From Saccharofermentans sp. (GTDB lineage: Bacteria; Bacillota; Clostridia; Saccharofermentanales; Saccharofermentanaceae): 64,000 nt of DNA. How positions within the stretch are numbered: position 1 is the stretch's first letter; each line of letters begins with the position of its first letter. A program made the position numbers and the translations under genes. Where the stretch lies: NCBI GenBank assembly GCA_024688685.1, contig JAILDX010000040.1:62001-126000 (forward strand), read 5' to 3'. A model generated the notes under the pieces. That model did no database searches. It worked only from the letters and a program-made list of their open reading frames with translations, and was not told where the DNA came from. Below, one piece after another: positions 53,301-59,711 of the stretch.

Positions 53301-53987
53301 CTGGATGCAAAGAAGAACATCATGTGATTCATAATCGTTCTGTGTAAGATAATGACAGTCATTTGTGGCTACAAGCGGTATTCCCGTTCTTGTGCTGATC
53401 CTTACCAGAGCCGCATTGACCTTGGCCTGTTCAGGTGTTGTGTTCGCCTGAACCTCAAGATAATAGTTGCCTTCTCCGAATATATCGCGGTATCTCAGCG
53501 CGATCTTCTCAGCCTCTTCCTCCGAACCGTCGAGGACAGCTGAAGCGACCTTGCCCGCCATACATGCGGACAGACATATAAGGCCTTCATGATACTTCTC
53601 AAGAAGCTCCTCATCTATTCTCGGTCTTCTGTAAAACCCTTCTATATATCCCTTCGATACGAGACGGTTAAGGTTGGCCAGTCCGTCATTGTCCTTGGCC
53701 AGAAGTATCAGGTGATAATACGGTCTGCTCTTCTTCCCGTTCTCTGTCTGCTCTGACTTGATAAACCTTGAAGAAGGCGCAACATAGACCTCACACCCGA
53801 TGACAGGATGAATCCCTTCCTTCTTCATCGCCTTAAAGAAAGCAACTGCGCCAAACATATTGCCATGATCGGTAATGGCACATGAAGTCATTCCCATTGC
53901 CTTGATGCGCTTGGCAAGATCCGTGATCCTGATGGCGCCGTCCAGTAAACTATACTCCGTGTGGAGATGCAAGTGACAAAAATCCAT
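50370..53987 (-). CDS. dnaE: DNA polymerase III alpha subunit DnaE
   Basis: A 1205-residue replicative polymerase. The PHP domain begins FCHLHLHTEYSLLDGAIRITDL with TDHGNMFG, the catalytic palm has PDFDVDFADETRQ with two of the Asp ligands, and the thumb and fingers follow with YKRPG-type motif ALYRPGPMDQIPKY. An OB domain lies near residue 1000 (IMAGIINKFSLRYTKSKTQMA). The length is typical of DnaE1. GGGAG lies 6 bases before the ATG. In Clostridia DnaE usually works with PolC; PolC is not in the window. Confidence 0.97.
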   Translation of the reverse strand: MDFCHLHLHTEYSLLDGAIRITDLAKRIKAMGMTSCAITDHGNMFGAVAFFKAMKKEGIHPVIGCEVYVAPSSRFIKSEQTENGKKSRPYYHLILLAKDNDGLANLNRLVSKGYIEGFYRRPRIDEELLEKYHEGLICLSACMAGKVASAVLDGSEEEAEKIALRYRDIFGEGNYYLEVQANTTPEQAKVNAALVRISTRTGIPLVATNDCHYLTQNDYESHDVLLCIQTGAKVSDKDRMRMGTNDYYVKSEAEMRKFFSGLPEAIENTGKVAAMCNAEYDFNTIHLPTYDVPEGFESTAQYLTYLAYEGLSKRFELTPPTGDPDEYVRRLDYELGVINTMGYTDYYLIVWDFINYSKTHGVVVGPGRGSGAGSLVAYAVGITDLDPIKYGLVFERFLNIERVSMPDFDVDFADETRQIAIDYVTEKYGKERVAQVITFGTLGAKSCIHDVTRVLDLPYQTGDKIAKMIPLKPGITLTEAMEANPEIDNLYETDPDTKKIIDTAMMLEGLPRNSSTHAAGVIISGIPITDIAPMAVNDDTPVVQFSKYDVESVGLLKFDFLGLRTLTVLQDALAIIKENYGKELSLDTIPLDDKNVFDMIGNGDTLGVFQLESRGMTSFMKQLKPASLEDIIAGIALYRPGPMDQIPKYVECRHDKSKIHYDHPLLEPILKVTYGCAIYQEQVMQIVRDLAGFSMGQSDNIRRAMSKKNKEIMEQYRNLFIYGGTDEKGNEIDGAIRRGVPGDVASKIFDDVAGFAGYAFNKAHAACYAVVGYWTGYIKYYYPVEFMTATLNSFRTELERASGYIAASEKRGIPVLRPDINRSFARFTTEKDENGRLGIRIGLAVIKGVGEGMVKLIEEDRRKNGDYRSFEDFLVRASEMGLKRNSVESLIWSSALDGFEYNRATMIRTTQTELETLSVRNSKNIDGQLSIFDAFDGGSGSADIKEQVTVYETEEYAPDVKLSYEKSAIGLYMSGHPLAEYSNVIADVTDFSSREAADIIAEGRGETLDDDKKVIMAGIINKFSLRYTKSKTQMATIQMEDLTGVYEAVIFGKILDSVRPYLVNGKPFIIVGRRHMRGEDFSVFIDKMYPIDKLPYELSSKVDRKNSGYEAAGAAKISEENREETAKNANRVLKIKFDGLPSDPLYHRLINLLAYFHGTCPVDIIFMQDGSSLRLDEACFVETRPEVLDIIRNLAGEGNVEYISN

Positions 53988-54041
53988 AATAAACTCCCGA
54001 TGTCTTTTCTGAATTCAGTATACAACCCATCGGGGCATTAT

Positions 54042-55337
54042 TCAAGTAAAATTAAACATTTGTTCGCGAACTGTACACTTCATGATATCGCCCTGCTCCA
54101 CATGTTCATTTCCGACAGGGATATCGATTCTCACATGCCACGGCGTATATCCTGACGCAACTCCGTTCTCAACCTTTTCAACAATAATATAAGTCTCTTT
54201 ACCAACGAGCGATTCAGCAAATTTTCTTTCAAGTCCGGACGAGATCTCAATGAGCTTTCCTGCTCTTTCCTTCCTGATCCCTGGCCTTACCTGGTCTTTC
54301 ATCTTTGCAGCGGCTGTTCCTTCCCTCTCTGAATAAGGAAATACGTGGATCTTTGCAAACTCAAGCTTTGTAACATAGTTACACGTTGTCATGAATTCTG
54401 CTTCTGTCTCTCCGGGGAAGCCCGTGATGACATCTGTAGTGAGAGCCATGTCCGGGAACACTTCTCTTAGTCTTCTGACACGGTCTTCATATTCTGCAGA
54501 AGTATATCTTCTGCCCATTCTCTTCAGAACAGTATCACATCCGCTCTGGAGAGACAGGTGAAACTGCGGACAGAGCTTGGTTACATCAGCTAATGAACTG
54601 ATAAACTCATCCGTAAGCGACATGGGTTCAAGAGACGCGAGACGGATATTTTCTATCCCGCCTATATTATTGATAGCCATCAATATTTTATAAAGACTCA
54701 TAATATCTTCGCCGCGGTCCTTTCCGTACGAACATGTATGAATACCCGTAATGACTACTTCCTTAAACCCGGAAGACGCAAGCGACTTCGCTTCGGCAAC
54801 GATATCATCAAAAGGACGCGAAGCAACGCGGCCTCTTGCAAACGGAATGATGCAGTACGTACAGAACATATTGCATCCGTCTTCTATCTTGATATAAGCA
54901 CGTGTTCCCTCAGGAGACAGGACCGTTCCGAAATCATGGTAAACATCAGTCTTGGACAGTTCAGGTCTTACATGCGCACACGTATGATCAAGTTCAGCAT
55001 TCCTGCGTACAGTAATATATGCTTCAACCCTGTCAACAACAGTATTCTTGTCTCTTGTTCCGAGAACGATATCTGCATCAAGGAATCCGTTGCTCATCTC
55101 TGCCGCACACCCCATCGCAACAACGACTGCAGACGGATTAAGACGGGCCATCTTGCGGAGACTCTGACGTGATTTGCGATCTGCCTCACCTGTTACTGTA
55201 CAGGTATTTACGACGCAGCAATCTGCACAAGAAGGGTCATCAGTTATCTGATGGCCCCTCTCAATAAACAGATTACGTATCGCGTCCGTCTCATATTGAT
55301 TGACACGGCATCCTAATGTCTGAAAATAAACTTTCAT
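54042..55337 (-). CDS. mtaB: tRNA ct6A/t6A37 methylthiotransferase MtaB
   Basis: A 431-residue radical SAM enzyme. The N-terminal UPF0004 domain has TLGCRVNQYETDAI, CVVNTCTVTGEADRKSR and MGCAAEM, whose Cys residues bind one cluster. The radical SAM motif is CNMFCTYCIIPFARG. The end has a TRAM-like domain. The VNQYETD and TCTVTGEADRKSR signatures mark MtaB rather than MiaB or RimO. It adds a methylthio group to threonylcarbamoyl-A37 of tRNAs that read ANN codons. It starts in the stop codon of aspS (TGATG). Confidence 0.93.
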   Translation of the reverse strand: MKVYFQTLGCRVNQYETDAIRNLFIERGHQITDDPSCADCCVVNTCTVTGEADRKSRQSLRKMARLNPSAVVVAMGCAAEMSNGFLDADIVLGTRDKNTVVDRVEAYITVRRNAELDHTCAHVRPELSKTDVYHDFGTVLSPEGTRAYIKIEDGCNMFCTYCIIPFARGRVASRPFDDIVAEAKSLASSGFKEVVITGIHTCSYGKDRGEDIMSLYKILMAINNIGGIENIRLASLEPMSLTDEFISSLADVTKLCPQFHLSLQSGCDTVLKRMGRRYTSAEYEDRVRRLREVFPDMALTTDVITGFPGETEAEFMTTCNYVTKLEFAKIHVFPYSEREGTAAAKMKDQVRPGIRKERAGKLIEISSGLERKFAESLVGKETYIIVEKVENGVASGYTPWHVRIDIPVGNEHVEQGDIMKCTVREQMFNFT

Positions 55338-57082
55338 CAGGCGCGGACTTTGATATGTACTTCTCTGAGCTGCTGCTCCGTAACCTCACCGGGAGCGCCG
55401 CAGAGGAGATCCTGTGCATTACCGTTCATAGGGAATGCGATTACCTCACGTATAGACTCCTCACCGCGGAGAAGCATGATCATACGGTCAACACCGGGCG
55501 CCATTCCGGCATGCGGAGGTGCACCGAACTTGAATGCGTTGTAGAGAGCTCCGAATCTTGTCTGAAGTTCTTCTTCTGAATATCCTGCGATCTCAAAAGC
55601 TTTCTTCATGATATCCAGATCGTGGTTACGAACAGCACCGGAAGACAGTTCAACACCGTTGCAGACGATGTCGTACTGGTAAGCAAGGATATCTTCAGGC
55701 TTCTTTGTCTCAAGCGCTTCAAGACCGCCCTGAGGCATTGAGAAAGGATTATGTGTGAAGATATACTTCTTGGTCTCATTATCAAATTCGTACATCGGGA
55801 AATCATTTACATAACAGAATCTGAATGCATTCTCTTCGATGAGTCCGAGTCTTCTTCCGAGCTCGTTCCTGATCTGTCCTGCAAACTCTGCAGCCTTTAC
55901 CTCATTAGCTGCGATAAAGAAGATCGTATCACCTGATTCGAGAGAACCGAGTGTTCTGATCTCATCCTTCATATCGTCAGGGATAAACTTGTCGATAGGT
56001 CCCTTGTAAGTACCGTCTTCAAGAACTTCAAGGTAACCGAGTCCGCCCATACCGATCTCCTGTGCGAACTTGAGGAGTTTCTCATGGAAACCCTTGCTCA
56101 TCTCAGCGTGAACCTTTATAGCTCTTACTGTCTGGCCGATGAAAGGCTTGAATGTGCAGCGCTGGAAGAAATCAGTTACATCGATGATCCTCAATGGATT
56201 CCTGAGGTCCGGCTTATCGGAACCGAACTCGAGCATTGCCTGCTTATATGAATAGATCGGATAAGGTGCCGAAGTAACCTTTGCACCCTCGGGTGCGAAC
56301 TTCTCAAATGCAGCCGTAAGGATCTCCTCACCAGCTCTGAAGACATCCTCCTGAGTAGCAAAGCTCATCTCGAAATCGAGCTGATAGAACTCTCCCGGAG
56401 ACCTGTCTGCTCTTGCATCCTCATCACGGAAGCAGGGAGCGATCTGGAAATACTTGTCAAATCCGGAAACCATAAGCAGCTGCTTGAACTGCTGGGGAGC
56501 CTGGGGAAGCGCATAGAACTTTCCCTTGTACTTTCTCGAAGGAACGATATAGTCTCTTGCGCCCTCAGGTGAAGATGATGTGAGGATAGGTGTCTGGATC
56601 TCCAAAAATCCCATCTCAGTCATCTTTGATCTGAGGAAGGAGATTACCTGTGATCTGAAAACAATATTATCCTTTACCTTCTTGTTTCTGAGGTCAAGAT
56701 ATCTGTACTTGAGACGTACATCCTCCCTGATCTCCTTGGAAGTCATTACCTCGAAAGGAAGCTGTGAATAAACCTTACCGAGAACACCTACCTTATGTGC
56801 CTCGAGCTCGATAGTACCGGACGCGATCTTGGGGTTATATGTCTCCTCATCGCGGTGTTCGATAACACCCTCGATGCTGATACACTCCTCCTTAACGAGA
56901 CCATCGAGAAGTGATGTGTCACGCATAACGACCTGGAGCACGCCATACATGTCTCTGAGGTCGATAAAAGATACGCCACCGTGGTCTCTGATATTCTCTA
57001 CCCATCCGGCAACTCTTAATGTCTTTCCTACATCTGCTTCGCTTATCTCATTGATAAGTACGTCACGGTAAATGTTTGCCAT
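55337..57082 (-). CDS. aspS: Aspartyl-tRNA synthetase, probably non-discriminating
   Basis: A 581-residue bacterial-type AspRS. The anticodon-binding OB fold (about 1-110) starts VAGWVENIRDHGGVSFIDLRD. Class II motifs follow with RSPGEFYQLDFEMSF and GMAPGVDRMIMLL, with a GAD insert between. The residue after RD is His 34; as I recall, enzymes that charge both tRNA-Asp and tRNA-Asn have His here while E. coli has Leu. That would imply that Asn-tRNA is made through Asp-tRNA-Asn and GatCAB, neither of which is in this window. A T-box leader precedes the gene, and AGGAGG lies 8 bases before the ATG. Confidence 0.95.
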   Translation of the reverse strand: MANIYRDVLINEISEADVGKTLRVAGWVENIRDHGGVSFIDLRDMYGVLQVVMRDTSLLDGLVKEECISIEGVIEHRDEETYNPKIASGTIELEAHKVGVLGKVYSQLPFEVMTSKEIREDVRLKYRYLDLRNKKVKDNIVFRSQVISFLRSKMTEMGFLEIQTPILTSSSPEGARDYIVPSRKYKGKFYALPQAPQQFKQLLMVSGFDKYFQIAPCFRDEDARADRSPGEFYQLDFEMSFATQEDVFRAGEEILTAAFEKFAPEGAKVTSAPYPIYSYKQAMLEFGSDKPDLRNPLRIIDVTDFFQRCTFKPFIGQTVRAIKVHAEMSKGFHEKLLKFAQEIGMGGLGYLEVLEDGTYKGPIDKFIPDDMKDEIRTLGSLESGDTIFFIAANEVKAAEFAGQIRNELGRRLGLIEENAFRFCYVNDFPMYEFDNETKKYIFTHNPFSMPQGGLEALETKKPEDILAYQYDIVCNGVELSSGAVRNHDLDIMKKAFEIAGYSEEELQTRFGALYNAFKFGAPPHAGMAPGVDRMIMLLRGEESIREVIAFPMNGNAQDLLCGAPGEVTEQQLREVHIKVRA

Positions 57083-57112
57083 TTTTATATCCTCCTAATG
57101 TTCTTACAAATA

Positions 57113-57362
57113 AAAAATCCCGAACGATCATATCGTTCAGGACGAATAATTATCCGCGGTGCCACCTGAATTACCGTTATATACGGTCTGCTCTGGAGTT
57201 CCGTTAACGCCGGAAACGCGGCTCACCTACTGACATAAAAAGCGTTCAGATCGCAGCTGGTAGAGTGTTCTTCTCGCTGATTCATTCTGCTCCGCCTCTC
57301 ACCTTACGGGAACTCTCTGTAATGCGATAATCAGTGATACTTTTCTCCGTCTTCGCCTGTCT
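57113..57362 (-). promoter_or_regulatory. T-box riboswitch upstream of aspS
   Basis: On the minus strand, the T-box sequence AGGTGGCACCGCGGA (57167-57153) is followed by the terminator TCCTGAACGAT (57142-57132), ATG, ATCGTTCGGGA (57128-57118) and TTTTTT, 30 bases before aspS. Stem I can be folded: GGAG (57348-57345) with CTCT (57265-57262), AGTA (57341-57338) in the internal loop, CTGATT (57334-57329) with AATCAG (57282-57277). The 3' half of that loop reads CGAGAAGAACA, and the best specifier is AAC (57269-57267), an Asn codon; no GAC or GAT occurs there. Uncharged tRNA should favour read-through into aspS and the genes after it. Confidence 0.88.
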
Positions 57363-57401
57363 TTGGAGATAGTACATAAATTGAGCGTAAAAGTCAATGA
57401 T

Positions 57402-59312
57402 TTAGTGGCTTCTCCTGCCTTTTTTTCTGTTTTTTGCCATCTTTTTAAGTTTTCTTCTTCCCGGCCCCTTTTTTCCGTCCGGATTCGGCTTTCTCCGATA
57501 TGCCTCATCAGCCATCACGAAATCGATCTTGCGCCTGTCCTCATCCACACTCGAAACAGTAACCATGATCCTCTGACCGATGGACAGCTTGTTGCCGGAT
57601 CTCGCACCGACCGCCCTGTACCTTCTCTCATCGAAGACATAATGGTCGATCATTGTCCTGAACGCCACGAACCCTTCTGCCGTGCTGTCGAGCATTACGA
57701 ACATACCGCCGTCGATAATGCCTGTGATAACAGCTTCATATGTCTCGCCGATACGGTCCTTCATATACTCGCATACTTTGACGTCAATCGAAGCACGCTC
57801 GGCATCAACAGAATTGCGCTCCATCTCGGAACTGATCGCCGCCACTTTCTCCACCTCTGCAAAGAAATGCTTCCTCTTATCTTCTTCATGCAGCCAGCTC
57901 TTGATTATCCTGTGGATATAAAGATCCGGATAACGTCTGATCGGGCTCGTAAAATGACAGTAAAACTCTGACGCCAGACCGAAATGCCCAAGATTGCTCG
58001 AGGAATATCTAGCTTTTGCCATCGAACGCAGAAGGAGTGTATTAAGCGCCGGCTTCGCATCCTCATCAGCGATCGTATCCATATAGTCTGCGATCATTAG
58101 CGGCGTTATCTTTCCGCGCAGATTACCCATTGCACCGTAGTACTTCGCAACGCTTGCAAACCTCGCAATCTTGATCGGATCCGGATCCTCGTGAACACGG
58201 TACACGAACGGATAGTTCATCTTGCAGAACTTCTTTGCGATAAACTCATTCGCACATATCATAAAACTCTCGATGATCCCGTGACAGAAATTGATCGGAT
58301 ACGGCATGATCTCCAGCGGCTTTCCATCATCATCCAGGATAACCTTCGTCTCCTGCGTCTCGAAATCGATCGCGCCACGTCTCTGTCTCATCCTCGCAAG
58401 GGTATCGGACAGCGTTCTCATCTGCTCGAGCATCATAATTATGCCGCCGTACTTCTCCTCGTCTCCCTTCTGAGGTTCGGTAAGTATCCTGCAGCACTCG
58501 TTATAGCTCATTCGCATATTGCACTCGATAACGCTCTCGTAAACCTCACCGCTCTCGGTAAGACCGGTCTCTGTATTGACGATCATATCAGCAGTCAGCG
58601 TAAGTCTGGGCTTATGAGGATTAAGGCTGCACAGACCATTGCTGAGCTTTGGCGGCAGCATCGGAACAACTCTGTCAGACAGATAGACCGAAGTCGCTCT
58701 CCTGAGTGCTTCCCCGTCCAGAAGTGTATTCTCTCTTACATAATGCGAAACATCAGCAATATGCACGTACAGTCTCATATGAGTATTGTCTATGCGCGCA
58801 AGTGATATAGCGTCATCAAGGTCCTTAGCCTCTTCCCCGTCGATCGTGATCGTAAGCAGGTCCCTGAGGTCCTTTCTGCCGCCTTCGATCTCCCTGGTGA
58901 CCTGCTCATCGGTCGGATTGTTCGGCAGGTGCTCTATCTCCTTCAGTACAGGATCCGGGAAAGCGCTCGGCAGGCCATACTGGCGCATTACAGTCTCCAT
59001 CTTAACGTCGCTGCTCTCCGGATTGCCGAGCACCTCGACAACACGTCCGCGGAACTCGCCTTTTGCGTTGTCCGGATTGATTATCTCGACTACGACGACC
59101 ATATCAAAAGGCGCGCCATTTATATCGTTCCTCGCAATCCTTACAGTTCCGAGATTAGCTTCCTTAAAAGCAGGATCTGCGACAAGAACTGCTCCGTCGC
59201 CAAGTTCCTTAAGTATTCCCACTGCCCTGTTTTTGGACTGCTCGGGCCCGCGCGGAGCCACATCGGAGTAGCATTCAGGCGCATCAGTCATTGTATTTAT
59301 CTTTCTATCCAT
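57402..59312 (-). CDS. rnr: Ribonuclease R, short form
   Basis: A 636-residue RNB-family 3'-5' exonuclease. The catalytic metal-binding block is TIDGEEAKDLDDAISL (about residue 180), followed by VHIADVSHYVRENTLLDGEA. An OB domain precedes it and an S1 domain follows (YEAVITGIIDGGMFVMLDST); the end is a basic tail rich in Lys and Arg (KKGPGRRKLKKMAKNRKK). RNase R of Bacillus and E. coli is about 780-810 residues with an extra N-terminal helix-turn-helix and cold-shock domain; these are absent. I chose ATG 59312 with GAGGTGAT just upstream, not the start at 59381. It follows secG after a terminator, a neighbour pair common in Bacillota. Confidence 0.92.
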   Translation of the reverse strand: MDRKINTMTDAPECYSDVAPRGPEQSKNRAVGILKELGDGAVLVADPAFKEANLGTVRIARNDINGAPFDMVVVVEIINPDNAKGEFRGRVVEVLGNPESSDVKMETVMRQYGLPSAFPDPVLKEIEHLPNNPTDEQVTREIEGGRKDLRDLLTITIDGEEAKDLDDAISLARIDNTHMRLYVHIADVSHYVRENTLLDGEALRRATSVYLSDRVVPMLPPKLSNGLCSLNPHKPRLTLTADMIVNTETGLTESGEVYESVIECNMRMSYNECCRILTEPQKGDEEKYGGIIMMLEQMRTLSDTLARMRQRRGAIDFETQETKVILDDDGKPLEIMPYPINFCHGIIESFMICANEFIAKKFCKMNYPFVYRVHEDPDPIKIARFASVAKYYGAMGNLRGKITPLMIADYMDTIADEDAKPALNTLLLRSMAKARYSSSNLGHFGLASEFYCHFTSPIRRYPDLYIHRIIKSWLHEEDKRKHFFAEVEKVAAISSEMERNSVDAERASIDVKVCEYMKDRIGETYEAVITGIIDGGMFVMLDSTAEGFVAFRTMIDHYVFDERRYRAVGARSGNKLSIGQRIMVTVSSVDEDRRKIDFVMADEAYRRKPNPDGKKGPGRRKLKKMAKNRKKGRRSH

Positions 59313-59350
59313 TAATATCACCTCAACTTTAATTATATTACAGTCTAAAC

Positions 59351-59374
59351 AAAAAGGGCGCATCGCTGCGCCCT
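59351..59374 (-). terminator. Intrinsic terminator between secG and rnr
   Basis: On the minus strand GGGCGCA, loop GCGA, TGCGCCC, then TTTTTG. It lies right after the secG stop (59400) and before the rnr ATG (59312), so rnr depends on read-through or on a promoter in the 38 bases between. Confidence 0.9.
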
Positions 59375-59399
59375 CATTCAATTCAAATTCAGATAACTG

Positions 59400-59651
59400 T
59401 TACCAGCCTCTCGCAACGGCCAGATAAAGTACGACTGATACTGTAGCAAAGATAACTGCACAAATTGCTGTCCATCTCTTAAGTCTCTCCTCAAGAGAAC
59501 GGCCCTTTGCCTTGCTGTAGTAAGAATCAGATGATGCACCTGCCACTACACCCATACCTCTGTCGTTACCTTCCTGAACCAGGAAAAGAATGACGATAGC
59601 GATCGCAACGATCACATCTAATATTGAAAGAACAATCTGCAGAGCACTCAT
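59400..59651 (-). CDS. secG: Preprotein translocase subunit SecG
   Basis: An 83-residue membrane protein with two hydrophobic segments (about 3-24 and 57-79) separated by a cytoplasmic loop with LVQEGNDRGMGVVAGASSDSYYSKAKG, typical of SecG. It supports protein export by SecYEG. ATG 59651 has GGAGG 8 bases upstream; the longer frame from 59666 has none. The neighbour rnr is the usual one. Confidence 0.95.
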   Translation of the reverse strand: MSALQIVLSILDVIVAIAIVILFLVQEGNDRGMGVVAGASSDSYYSKAKGRSLEERLKRWTAICAVIFATVSVVLYLAVARGW

Positions 59652-59711
59652 TAACACTGCCTCCATTTACTGTAATCAAAAATCAAGCCGTTAGATAATA
59701 CCATACACATA

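Noticed and set aside
57363..57971. A 202-codon plus-strand frame, and similar ones at 61567-62175 and 48583-49104
   Set aside because: Each lies wholly opposite a strongly supported gene (rnr, the Ca2+ ATPase, mutS2) and shows no motif or start signal.
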